Positions 7,921 through 16,678 of a stretch of 64,000 nucleotides of DNA are shown piece by piece. Each line of letters starts with the position of its first letter. Positions within the stretch are counted from its first letter, which is position 1. The notes below the pieces were generated by a model, which saw only the letters and a list, made by a program, of their open reading frames with translations, was not told the origin of the DNA and searched no databases. The stretch comes from Alphaproteobacteria bacterium (GTDB lineage: Bacteria > Pseudomonadota > Alphaproteobacteria > Ferrovibrionales > Ferrovibrionaceae). The position numbers and the translations under genes are program-made. Location: NCBI GenBank assembly GCA_017307375.1, contig JAFKFH010000027.1, positions 1 through 64,000 of the forward strand, given 5' to 3'.

Positions 7921-8937
7921 TCAGTTGACCGCCGAGTTCACGTCGACCAGCCGGCCGATATTGGTCTGGCCGACAGCTTGCGTGGTGAATGTGGCGACAT
8001 TGGTGCCGGCGGTATATTGCGGGAAGAAGGGGTCGCCGCCGGCGAACTGGTGCTGCAGCGGCACGCCGGAGGAATTCACGGTGAAATAGATGAAGCCGGT
8101 GCCGACCCCGCCGCCGAGGCTGTTGGCATTGCCGGTCGTCTGGCTGCAGGCCGGGTTGTTGAAGGTGCGGCTCGACGGCCAGCCCGCCGAGGCCAGCGGC
8201 GGATTGCTTGCCGTCGCCGGGTAGTGCGACAGGCAGGATTCGTCGGCGACTTCGACCGCATAGACGGCGCCCGGCAGGGATATCTTGTTCGTGCCCAGCG
8301 CCGTCGGGATGATCGAGTTGCACATCTGGCTGTTGGCGGTCGTGATCGTGCTGCAATTGACCGTCACCGGCTGGGCCGGTCCGATGGCCAGCATGACATG
8401 GCCGGTATCGCCGCTGGACGCCTTGCCGTTGCAGAAAGTCGTGCCGCACCAGGCGATGATGTCGCCCTTCTGGATCGTCCGCAGGTCGGTCACCGACGCA
8501 AATCCCGGGATGGCGGTCGGCTGGGTCTGCAACTGCTTGAAGCCTGCCGCGAACACGAACGCCTGAGGATATTTGTCACCCGACGTATAGCCGGGGTTGT
8601 TCTGCTTGAAGTTGGCCATGTAGTTGACGAAGAAGCTGTAGAATCCCGAGTAGTTGGTCGGGGCGCTACCGCCCAGCAGATAGCTGATCCAGCCCGAACA
8701 GTCCGTGTCGACTGTGTATTTGCCCGTCGTCTGATTGTAGCTGACGTTCGGGTAGCCGTTTGCGGTCTCGTAGCTGTAGAAGGTCTGGCCAAGATTGTTG
8801 ATGACCACGCCGGCGTGATTGTAGACGTTCGCCGCGGTCTGGCTGGCCTGGGCCTTGGCCTCGCCGGTGGCCACGCCGAGCGACAGGCAGCCGGCGATGA
8901 TCGTGGTTGCGGCCAGGCGGTTGCAAATGGTCGTCAT
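7921..8937 (-). CDS. Secreted NlpC/P60-like protein, candidate T2SS substrate
   Basis: A 338-aa exported protein with a signal peptide (about residues 1-30, ending AKAQ). The sequence holds the hallmarks of an NlpC/P60-type papain-fold domain: TDCSGWISYLL with candidate nucleophile Cys80, KGDIIAWCG and GDTGHVMLAIG with candidate His180. Such domains are usually peptidoglycan endopeptidases or amidases. The mature protein is rich in Asn, Ser, Thr and Gln and has several Cys pairs, as expected of an exoprotein. ATG 8937 has GGAG about 8 nt upstream. It lies between gspF/araC and gspG/gspH on the same strand. Family assignment is from motifs, without a profile search. Confidence 0.65.
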   Translation of the reverse strand: MTTICNRLAATTIIAGCLSLGVATGEAKAQASQTAANVYNHAGVVINNLGQTFYSYETANGYPNVSYNQTTGKYTVDTDCSGWISYLLGGSAPTNYSGFYSFFVNYMANFKQNNPGYTSGDKYPQAFVFAAGFKQLQTQPTAIPGFASVTDLRTIQKGDIIAWCGTTFCNGKASSGDTGHVMLAIGPAQPVTVNCSTITTANSQMCNSIIPTALGTNKISLPGAVYAVEVADESCLSHYPATASNPPLASAGWPSSRTFNNPACSQTTGNANSLGGGVGTGFIYFTVNSSGVPLQHQFAGGDPFFPQYTAGTNVATFTTQAVGQTNIGRLVDVNSAVN

Positions 8938-9041
8938 GGTAGCTCCGAAAAGCGGATGTTGGGGCGGTGCAGTCATACTGTGGCCAGTTTGCCGGGCGCC
9001 CGGCATTGACGGCAATCACGTTGTACGGCCGTGGGATTAAG

Positions 9042-9860
9042 TTAGGCCATGAGCGGCAGACGCACTGCCGTCAACCAGTCGGACGGCAGATGTTTGCGGG
9101 GGTCGTTCAGATACTCCTCGACGCAGGGGCCATCGGCCGCTTCCTCGCCCGATCCCGGTAGCCAGACCCCATAGAGGCCGCGATAGGCTCGCTCCAGTTC
9201 TGCGTAAGGACCCCGGAATTCGACTTCCGCGTACCGTCCGCCGGCAATGGCCAGCCACTCCATGCCCGCAGCCAAGGCGCCGCCGCCGGGCACCAGCAGT
9301 GCCGCCGCGGATCTGAGCTGGCTGGCCGGCTTGCTCTGCGGGTCATCGAAATAGATGCCGAAGCTGCGGGGCCGCGCCGCCAGCAGTCCATGGCCCGCCG
9401 CCCAGCTGATCAACCGCTCGAAGGCGCGGCCGATTTCCATGTAGGGTCCCTGGTGGCGAATCGCGGCGACGACCAGGGCGGGCTGTCTGCCGATCGTCAC
9501 CGCCGGCAGGGTCGCGCGCGCCGCGCTGGCCCGATAGGTGGCGGGCGTCGCCCGATAGCATGCCTGGAAGGCGCGGCGGAATGCCGTGACCGACCCGTAG
9601 CCGGCGCCGGCTGCGACGCGGGCGATGGCGACGCGTCCGGCGATCAGCTGGCCGGCTGCCCGGTGCAGCCGCAGGCGTCGCAGCGTTCCGGCCAGCGTCT
9701 CGCCGGTCATCGAGCGGTAGATGCGATGGAAATGAAACGGCGAAAGACAGGCGAGCTCGGCGAGCGCGTCGAGGTCGAGATCGTCGTCGAGATGGTCCGA
9801 GATGAACGACTGTACCCGTGCGATCCGCTCGGCATAGGCGGCGCGCGTGGCGGTTCGCAC
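9042..9860 (-). CDS. AraC-family regulator with GyrI-like effector domain
   Basis: 272 aa. Residues 1-110 form the double helix-turn-helix of AraC regulators (LACLSPFHFHRIYRSMTGETL, then VAAGAGYGSVTAFRRAFQ). Residues 120-272 form a GyrI-like small-molecule binding domain of the SOUL/BmrR type (VVAAIRHQGPYMEIG). The architecture matches Rob/SoxS-like regulators that respond to hydrophobic ligands. GTG start lies 4 nt after the gspF stop, so it is read with the secretion genes. It may control this operon or the neighbouring exoprotein gene; that is inference. Confidence 0.88.
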   Translation of the reverse strand: MRTATRAAYAERIARVQSFISDHLDDDLDLDALAELACLSPFHFHRIYRSMTGETLAGTLRRLRLHRAAGQLIAGRVAIARVAAGAGYGSVTAFRRAFQACYRATPATYRASAARATLPAVTIGRQPALVVAAIRHQGPYMEIGRAFERLISWAAGHGLLAARPRSFGIYFDDPQSKPASQLRSAAALLVPGGGALAAGMEWLAIAGGRYAEVEFRGPYAELERAYRGLYGVWLPGSGEEAADGPCVEEYLNDPRKHLPSDWLTAVRLPLMA

Positions 9861-9864
9861 GGGC

Positions 9865-11070
9865 TCAGATCTGGATGTTGGAGATCGAGGTGACGGCCAG
9901 CATGATCGCGGTGACGATCAGCCCGATCACGGCGCCGATGATGATGATCGCCATCGGCTCGATCACCAGGAGGAACCGCTTCATCCGGTCCTTGGCCGAC
10001 CGTTCGTTCAGCGCCGCCAGGCTCTTCAGCATGTCCGGCAGGTTGCCGGCCCGCTCGCCGATACGCACGAGGTTCAGGCCGATCGGCATCATCTCGGTGT
10101 GGGCCGACAGCGAATCGGCAAGGCTCTTGCCGCCGCGCACGGCCTTCTCGACCTGGGACATGCGGTCGCGCACGCTGGGCACGCGCAGGCCCGACCGGCT
10201 CAGCTCCAGCGCCTGGATCAGGGGAATCTTGTTGCGCAGCAGGATGGACAGCATCGCCGCCCAGCGGCCGACCTCGGTCTCGTCGAGCCAGCCGCCGAAC
10301 AGCGGCAGCTTCGGCGCGACTTCCATGGCCGCGGCGCGCACCGCCGGGCGGCGCGACAGCATCAGCACGGTGACGACGAACAGGCCGAAACCGAGGCCGA
10401 GTTCCAGAAGATTGTCGCGGGTGAACAGCCCGATGGTCAGCACGATCTTGGACAGCATCGGGATTTCGACCCGCGCCGACTGGAACATGGCGGCGAAGCG
10501 CGGCACGACCACGATGAAGATGAACAGCACGGCGGTGACGCCGGCCCCGACCAGGACCGACGGGTAGACCAGCGCGTTGCGAATCTCCTGCAGGACGCGG
10601 AAGTCGTAGTCCATCTGCGCGGCGCCGTCCCGCAACGCCTCGGCCAGTTGGCCGGTCATCTCGCCGGCCGCGACCAGCTGATGGACATAGGTCGGCAGCA
10701 TGGGCAGATTGGCCTTCAGCGCGACCGAGAAGCGCTGGCCCTGGCGCAGCGCCCGCTCGATCTGGTCGAAGGCCTGGGAGAGATCGAGGGGCAGGTCGGA
10801 ATGGCCGAGCGACTTCACCGCCTCGGCCAGCGCGACGCCGGCGTCGAGCAGCACCGCCAGTTCGCCCATCACCAGGATCTGGTCCTGGCGGCCGCTCTTC
10901 TTCTTTGGCGCCCGCTTGGGCTTGGCCTTGACCGTCGCCAGGCCGATCTCGACCGGCGACAGCCCCTGCGCACGCAACGACCGTTGCGCCTCGCGCAGCG
11001 AGCCGGCGCTGATCTGGCCCTTCATCATGCGGCCTTCGGCGTTGGCCGCCTCGTAGGAAAATTCGGGCAT
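9865..11070 (-). CDS. gspF: Type II secretion inner-membrane platform protein GspF
   Basis: 401 aa, the usual GspF length. Two repeated T2SSF domains, each with helices before a membrane segment: hydrophobic spans near 167-190, 220-240 and 370-395. Family motifs include LLDAGVALAEAV, LVAAGEMTGQL and VRIGERAGNL. GspF anchors the ATPase GspE to the inner-membrane platform of the secretion machine. The gspE stop and the gspF ATG overlap by one base, implying coupled translation. Confidence 0.93.
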   Translation of the reverse strand: MPEFSYEAANAEGRMMKGQISAGSLREAQRSLRAQGLSPVEIGLATVKAKPKRAPKKKSGRQDQILVMGELAVLLDAGVALAEAVKSLGHSDLPLDLSQAFDQIERALRQGQRFSVALKANLPMLPTYVHQLVAAGEMTGQLAEALRDGAAQMDYDFRVLQEIRNALVYPSVLVGAGVTAVLFIFIVVVPRFAAMFQSARVEIPMLSKIVLTIGLFTRDNLLELGLGFGLFVVTVLMLSRRPAVRAAAMEVAPKLPLFGGWLDETEVGRWAAMLSILLRNKIPLIQALELSRSGLRVPSVRDRMSQVEKAVRGGKSLADSLSAHTEMMPIGLNLVRIGERAGNLPDMLKSLAALNERSAKDRMKRFLLVIEPMAIIIIGAVIGLIVTAIMLAVTSISNIQI

Positions 11071-12833
11071 CAGCCTTCCGCTTCGTCGCCCTGGCCTTCA
11101 CCCAGGCCGGTCATGCGCAACACCTCGGCGACCGTGGTCTCGCCCCGCCATGCCTTGATGATGCCGTCCTCGCGCAGCGTGCGGAAGCCTTCGCCGCGCG
11201 CGATCTTGAGCAGTTCGGGCGGCGTCGCCTGGCGCATGATCGCTTCCGATAATGCCGGGGAGACCGCGGCCAGTTCATAGACGCCGAGACGGCCGCGATA
11301 CCCCGATCCCTGGCAGGCGCGACAGCCGACGGGCTTGCGAAAATTCGGCGCGCCCTCGAAGAAATGGGGGAAGCGCCGGCGCAGATCGTCGACGATGGCG
11401 CGTGCGGTCGGCGGCATCGGCTCGGGCTCGCTGCATTGCGGGCACAGCCCGCGCACCAGCCGCTGGGCCTGCACCGCGGTCAGGGCCGAGGCGACCAGGA
11501 ACGGTTCGACGCCCATGTTGATCAGTCGCGTGAAGGCCGACAGCGAATCGTTGGTGTGCAGGGTCGAGAACACCAGATGTCCGGTCAGCGATGCCTGGAT
11601 CGCGATCTCGGCGGTCTCGAGGTCGCGGATTTCGCCGATCATGATGATGTCGGGATCCTGGCGCAGGATCGAACGCAGGGCGCGCGCGAAGGTGTAGCCG
11701 ATTTCCGACAGGACCTGGACCTGGCTGACGCCCTTGACGTTGTATTCGACCGGATCTTCGACGGTGATGATCTTGTCTTCGCCGTTGTTGATCGCCTCGA
11801 GCGTCGCATAAAGCGTCGTCGACTTGCCCGAGCCGGTGGGGCCGGTGACCAGCACGACGCCGTGCGGCTCGGCCACGACGCGGTGGAACAGGGCCAGCGT
11901 ATCGGCCTCCATGCCGATCTTGTCCAGCCGGAAGGCCTTGCGCTCCTTCGGCAACAGGCGCAGCACGATCGATTCGCCCCAGACGCCGGGCAGGCAGGAG
12001 ACGCGCACGTCGATCTCCTCGCCCGACAGGCGCAGCGACAGGCGGCCGTCCTGCGGCAGGCGGCGTTCGGCGATGTCGATGCCGGAGATCAGCTTGACGC
12101 GGCTGGCCACCGCATCGAACCGATCGCGCGGCAAGGTCAGGCGGGTATGCAGGATGCCGTCGATGCGGAAGCGGAAATGGAAGAACCGCTCCTCCGGCTC
12201 GACATGGATGTCGGATGCCCCCTCGTTGAAGGCCTGGGCGAACATGTTGGAGACCAGCTCGACGATCGGCGCGCCTTCCGCCAGCTCGCGCAGATGGGCG
12301 ACATCGTCGAGGCCGGATTTCGCTTCCAGCCGTTCCTGCACCTGGCGGACCAGATGCAGCGCCTTGTCGAGTTCCTGATTGGCGGTCAGCCACCAGGTGA
12401 CTTCGCGCGTGCCGAAGGCCTGGGAGATCACTTCCTGGACGATCGGGCTCAGCGGGTCGCGGGCGATGACGTTGACCACGCGCTCGTCGTCGGTCCAGGC
12501 AAGGACGGCCTGATCGAGCCACCAGTCGATCGGCAGGCCCGATTCCTCGATCAGCGCCTGGAACGGCGCGGCATTGCCGGGAATGCGGTCGGGGGTGGCC
12601 ACGGGCATGGCAAGCTGGCGCGACAGCGTGTCGAGCAGCCGTTCTTCCGACAAGGTTCCCATACGTACCAGGACACCGCCAAGCCGGCCGCCGAACTGGC
12701 GCTGGAAGGCCAGCGCGCGATCGAGTTCGTCGTTCGAGATGAAGCCGGCGGCGACCAGCAACTGGCCGAGCGGGGCCAGCGCCGGGTCGAGGGGCGGCAG
12801 GGAAATCTCGACGGGGTCGGCGGTCAACGCCAT
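11070..12833 (-). CDS. gspE: Type II secretion ATPase GspE
   Basis: 587 aa. N-terminal MshEN-like domain, then the T2SSE ATPase: Walker A GPTGSGKSTTLYAT (near 333), Asp box ITVEDPVEY, Walker B PDIIMIGEIRD (near 395), His box GHLVFSTLHTND. A C-terminal tetracysteine zinc element (CPQC near 464 and CRAC near 505) supports GspE over PilT. It powers pseudopilus assembly from the cytoplasm. ATG 12833 is preferred over TTG 12857 because AAGGA lies upstream. First gene of the minus-strand gsp cluster, diverging from hspQ. Confidence 0.95.
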   Translation of the reverse strand: MALTADPVEISLPPLDPALAPLGQLLVAAGFISNDELDRALAFQRQFGGRLGGVLVRMGTLSEERLLDTLSRQLAMPVATPDRIPGNAAPFQALIEESGLPIDWWLDQAVLAWTDDERVVNVIARDPLSPIVQEVISQAFGTREVTWWLTANQELDKALHLVRQVQERLEAKSGLDDVAHLRELAEGAPIVELVSNMFAQAFNEGASDIHVEPEERFFHFRFRIDGILHTRLTLPRDRFDAVASRVKLISGIDIAERRLPQDGRLSLRLSGEEIDVRVSCLPGVWGESIVLRLLPKERKAFRLDKIGMEADTLALFHRVVAEPHGVVLVTGPTGSGKSTTLYATLEAINNGEDKIITVEDPVEYNVKGVSQVQVLSEIGYTFARALRSILRQDPDIIMIGEIRDLETAEIAIQASLTGHLVFSTLHTNDSLSAFTRLINMGVEPFLVASALTAVQAQRLVRGLCPQCSEPEPMPPTARAIVDDLRRRFPHFFEGAPNFRKPVGCRACQGSGYRGRLGVYELAAVSPALSEAIMRQATPPELLKIARGEGFRTLREDGIIKAWRGETTVAEVLRMTGLGEGQGDEAEG

Positions 12834-12979
12834 GGCCGGACGGGTTCCTTCAGGCAAATCTGCTCCGCAACGTAGAGAACCCGTCCCCCGGGTTCAAGCC
12901 GGCTATTCCCGTGTCGCGAATCGGCGCCGATGCATCGGGCCGATTGAAACGCCGCGGCTTCGCGCCGTAAACTGGGCGG

Positions 12980-13318
12980 ATGAACCAGCGCGTCAACCGT
13001 CAGGCCAAGTACACCATCGGCCAAGTCGTGCGCCACCGCGTGTTTCCTTTCCGCGGCGTGGTGTTCGACGTCGATCCCACATTCAACAATACCGAGGAAT
13101 GGTATCAGTCGATTCCGGCCGAAGTTCGGCCGCACAAGGATCAGCCATTCTATCACCTGCTGGCCGAGAATGCCGATTCGACCTATGTCGCCTACGTCTC
13201 CGAGCAGAACCTGCTGCCCGACGAGACCGGCGAACCGGTGCGGCATCCCGAAGTGGCGAGGCTGTTCGGCGAGCTGAAGGGCGGCTTCTACCTGTTGCGC
13301 GCCCCGATGGGGCACTGA
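12980..13318 (+). CDS. hspQ: Heat shock protein HspQ (YccV-like)
   Basis: 112 aa matching the hemimethylated DNA-binding/YccV fold: YTIGQVVRHRVFPFRGVVFDVDP, RPHKDQPFYHLLAEN, YVAYVSEQNLL. In enterobacteria HspQ is a heat-shock protein that acts as specificity factor for Lon protease; DNA binding has also been reported. Divergent from gspE with a 146-bp shared intergenic region, and 23 bp before the cyclase gene. Confidence 0.9.
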   Translation: MNQRVNRQAKYTIGQVVRHRVFPFRGVVFDVDPTFNNTEEWYQSIPAEVRPHKDQPFYHLLAENADSTYVAYVSEQNLLPDETGEPVRHPEVARLFGELKGGFYLLRAPMGH

Positions 13319-13341
13319 TCTCCGGGGGGGCAGGCATCGAC

Positions 13342-14385
13342 ATGGCGACCGGGCGCTGGCGCTACCGTCCTGACGGATCGACCTGGGGCGATTTCGGCCC
13401 CGACGACCAGTTGGGACGGCTTAACCTGCTGACGCCGGAGAAAGTTCTCCAGGGCGTTGCGGAAGTGCGGGAAGGCTTGAGCTTCTGTCTGTCGCTGCCG
13501 CTCGACCTGCCCGGCGGCAGCGTCCTCAACCCGCGTCGCTTCGCACCCGTCCTGTCGCCCACCGGACCGGAGGAGCGGCCGCGCTTCACCTATCCGCTGG
13601 GCCGCGACGATGCCCGCCACACCGACGTCACCTGCGACGACAAAGTCCTGATCTGCCTGCAATATTCAACGCAGTGGGACGCCCTCAGCCATTTCGGCGG
13701 CATGTTCGATGTCGACGGCGACGGCAAGCCCGAGGCGGTGTTCTACAATGGCTGGCGCGCAGGCGTCGACATCAGCGGGCCGCGCGATTATCTGGGCAAG
13801 GGCACGCCCGAGGGGCGCCATCGCGGTGCCGGGGCGCTCGGCGTCGAGGTGATGGCGGCCAAGGCCATCCAGGGGCGCGCGGTGCTGGTCGACCTGGAAG
13901 CCCGTTACGGCCGCGGGCGGCGCTTTATCGGCCATGCCGAACTGGTCGCTGCGATGGCCGCGGACAACGTCGTCGTCGAGCCCGGGGACATGCTGTGCCT
14001 GCATACCGGTTTCGCCCAATGCCTGGTCGAGATGGGCGGCAATCCGACCGCCGCCGTCGTCGACGATCTTTGCGCGGTGCTGGATGGCCGGGACCCTGCC
14101 TTGCGCAACTGGATCCGCGACAGCGGCATCGCCGCGCTGATTGCCGACAACTACGCGGTCGAAGGGTTGCCGGCCAAGGATGGCGGTGATTGTCGACATG
14201 CTGCGCTGCCGCTGCATGAACTCTGCCTGTTCCATCTCGGTATCCCGCTGGGTGAGCTCTGGTTTCTGACCGATCTCGCGCAGCACTTGCGCCGCCAGGG
14301 CCGCAGCCGCTTCTTGCTGACCGCGCCGCCGTTGCGTCTTCCCGGCGCGGTCGGCTCGCCGGTCACCCCGGTCGCGACGGTCTGA
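13342..14385 (+). CDS. Cyclase-family (kynurenine formamidase-like) metal hydrolase
   Basis: 347 aa of the cyclase/Afm family of Mn- or Zn-dependent amide hydrolases. Family features: LTPEKV start, QWDALSHFGG (the His/Asp metal motif, usually H-x-G-T-H-x-D, here with DALSHFGG) and a late HELCLFHLGIPLGE segment. Longer than KynB (about 210 aa) and closer to the 300-350 aa cyclase subgroup seen in aromatic and polyketide degradation. No tryptophan pathway gene lies nearby, so the substrate is open. Start ATG 13342 follows a G-rich stretch. Confidence 0.8.
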   Translation: MATGRWRYRPDGSTWGDFGPDDQLGRLNLLTPEKVLQGVAEVREGLSFCLSLPLDLPGGSVLNPRRFAPVLSPTGPEERPRFTYPLGRDDARHTDVTCDDKVLICLQYSTQWDALSHFGGMFDVDGDGKPEAVFYNGWRAGVDISGPRDYLGKGTPEGRHRGAGALGVEVMAAKAIQGRAVLVDLEARYGRGRRFIGHAELVAAMAADNVVVEPGDMLCLHTGFAQCLVEMGGNPTAAVVDDLCAVLDGRDPALRNWIRDSGIAALIADNYAVEGLPAKDGGDCRHAALPLHELCLFHLGIPLGELWFLTDLAQHLRRQGRSRFLLTAPPLRLPGAVGSPVTPVATV

Positions 14386-14869
14386 CAGGGAACCGGCACG
14401 GCGGGGACCCGCTTGCCCGGCTGGTCGACCAGACGATGAACGACGGCATACCCGCCTCGTTCTCCGGTCGTCCGACCATGACGGCGGCCTGCCTGGTCGT
14501 GGCGGCGCAGGGACGATGGTTCCGGGGGCTCCGGCGATCAGCGGTTGCAGGACGATCCCGCGCGAAAAGGGGGAGGGTGCGGCGCGCGCGACCCGAACAC
14601 GGTCCTGGTCCGGCCCCGCGTCAGGGCCGGCAGGCGGGGGCACGATCCGCGTCCGGATCGGCCTGGCGGGTCCAAGTCGTCGGTCTTGCGGGGGCGGCAG
14701 ACCGGCGCGCGCCGCAACCCGTCTCAGGTCTTGTTCAGGACGTTCCGGATGGCCGACAGGCCATCGATCGCCGCCGCAACGGTAAGTGACGTTCCCATCA
14801 TCTGCTGGATCCCGTCGTCGTGAAGCCGATGTGATCGATGTTATCGGTACACGTGGGGGGCCGGTAAAG
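14386..14869. other. 484-bp convergent spacer without a convincing gene
   Basis: Between the 3' ends of the cyclase gene and the diguanylate cyclase gene. Short ORFs on both strands have GC-shadow composition. The only protein-like stretch is on the minus strand ending near 14736, reading ..MMGTSLTVAAAIDGL.. for about 25 codons after ATG-ATG near 14800; it has no clear ribosome site and may be a gene remnant. Confidence 0.5.
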
Positions 14870-16456
14870 TCACAGCTGCGTCAGGCGCGAATTGCGGCAG
14901 CGCCGGGCGTATTCGTCGAGGTCGATGACTTCGGCCCCGACGGGCGCCGGCGCCGGCCCGGATGCGGGCGCGGGGTGGCACCCGGCGACGCGGACGAGGT
15001 TGCGACCGTCCCGCTTGGCCCGATAGAGCGCCTGGTCGGCGCCCTGCAGCAACTGGTCCAGCGTCGTCATCGTCGGCCCCAGCGCGGCGACCCCGACGCT
15101 GACGGTCAGTCGCAGGTGGCCGGCGCGGGTCAGGATCGGGGTCGATTCGACCGCCAGCCGGACGCGTTCGGCCATGACGGCGGCATCGACCTCGTCGGTC
15201 GCCGGCATGATCAGCGCGAATTCCTCGCCACCGAGCCGCGCCAGCAGATCGCCCTGCCGCGCCTGCCGGCGCAGCGTATCGGCCAGGGCCACCAGCACGA
15301 CGTCGCCGACATCGTGGCCGTGACGATCGTTGATCGCCTTGAAGTGGTCGGTATCGATCATCAGCGCGGCCAGCGGCCGGCGCTGGCGAAAAGCCTGCGT
15401 GACCGCTGCCGACGCGGTTTCGTGAAAGGCGCGGCGGTTGGACAGGCCGGTCAGCATGTCGGTGGTGGCGGCGTCCTTCAGCCGCGCCTCGGCCATCACC
15501 CGCCAGGTGATGTCGCGGCTGCTGCCGTGAATGTACTTCACTTCGCCGTCGGCACCAGGGATCGGCACGAGGATGATTTCCCAACTCTGGAGGCCGCCCT
15601 GATTGTCCTCGAAATGCTGGACCTCGCGGCTCAGCGCACAGCGTTCCAGATCGCCGACTATCTTGGCTGCGATCGCCGCCGGATAAAGATCGGCGAGGTC
15701 GCGGCCGATCGCGTCTTCGCGGCTGCGGCCGAGCTTGGCGAGGGCCGCGGCATTGGCGTCGTAGAGCGTGTAGCGGCCGGCGGCCTCGCGTCGCGACAGG
15801 TAAAAGCAGTCGGCGGTGTTGTGGAAGATCGCCTGGAACAGCGCGTCACGTTCCTTGTTGCGGGCCTCGACGATCAGCCGGCGGCGCGTCGATCCCAGCG
15901 CCAAGCCGAGCGCCATCACGCCGGCGACGGTGACGGCCGTCAGCGGCAGGACACCCCGCTCGAAGGCGGGTAGGGCGCGGTCGAGCGGCATCAGGAAAAC
16001 CGTCGCCTGGCACAACGATGCCACGAGGCCGAGCAGCGCCAGATCGCGGGCGCGATAGGCCCCGTCACGCGGCCGGAAAAGGCGGCTGAATGCCAGCCCT
16101 GCCAGGGCCGCCACCAGGATCGACGCGGATCCGGCCCAGATCCCTGGCCCCCCCAGAGACAGCCGGTAGGCCCCGGCAAGACCGGCGCCGACGGCGGCCG
16201 CGACCGGTCCGCCGAACGGTGCGGCCAGGGCTATCAGCATGTTGCGGGGGTCGAACACCATGTCCGGCGCGGCGCCGACCGTGTCGTGCATCGACACCAC
16301 GGCCGCGGCGCCGAAGATGACACCGGTCAGGACGTCGGCCAGTCGCGAGCCGGCCTGCGGCCCGCGAGCCAGGAACGAGTAGGCGGCAATGACCAGCGCC
16401 AGGATGCCGACGCCGTGGCCCAAGGTGAAGATGATGTCGCCGCTGATCCCGAGCAT
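14870..16456 (-). CDS. Membrane diguanylate cyclase (5TMR-LYT, PAS, GGDEF)
   Basis: 528 aa. Six or so hydrophobic segments in residues 1-190 include a 5TMR-LYT sensor region (FDPRNMLIALAAPFGGPVAA). A PAS domain follows (about 195-325, ending HGSSRDITWR), then a GGDEF domain with intact active site LGGEEFALIMP. Five residues upstream lies an inhibitory I-site RxxD (RQGD), so the enzyme should make c-di-GMP and be product-inhibited. ATG 16456 has AAAGGA upstream at 9 nt; the longer ORF start is not supported. Divergent from the ABC binding-protein gene. Confidence 0.92.
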   Translation of the reverse strand: MLGISGDIIFTLGHGVGILALVIAAYSFLARGPQAGSRLADVLTGVIFGAAAVVSMHDTVGAAPDMVFDPRNMLIALAAPFGGPVAAAVGAGLAGAYRLSLGGPGIWAGSASILVAALAGLAFSRLFRPRDGAYRARDLALLGLVASLCQATVFLMPLDRALPAFERGVLPLTAVTVAGVMALGLALGSTRRRLIVEARNKERDALFQAIFHNTADCFYLSRREAAGRYTLYDANAAALAKLGRSREDAIGRDLADLYPAAIAAKIVGDLERCALSREVQHFEDNQGGLQSWEIILVPIPGADGEVKYIHGSSRDITWRVMAEARLKDAATTDMLTGLSNRRAFHETASAAVTQAFRQRRPLAALMIDTDHFKAINDRHGHDVGDVVLVALADTLRRQARQGDLLARLGGEEFALIMPATDEVDAAVMAERVRLAVESTPILTRAGHLRLTVSVGVAALGPTMTTLDQLLQGADQALYRAKRDGRNLVRVAGCHPAPASGPAPAPVGAEVIDLDEYARRCRNSRLTQL

Positions 16457-16678
16457 GCCTGGGTTTCCTTTGGGGCGCTGCCTGCGGCGGCGGTGGACCG
16501 CCTTACCGCGCTGCCATCCTAAGCGTGCTGCGCCATCACGCGGCGTACGCTCGCTCAACAAGTTGCCTGGAATTGTAACCAGCCGTCACCGGCCCGGTGG
16601 AGAGGCCGCAATTTCCAGTCGGCAGGCGTGTTTGCGCCATGATAAGAGTCACGTAATCGTCACTCTGGGAGAGAACAC

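Noticed and set aside
14436-14789. 117-aa plus-strand ORF after the cyclase gene
   Set aside because: Arg/Pro/Gly-rich, no ribosome site, overlaps other equally poor ORFs; treated as non-coding spacer.
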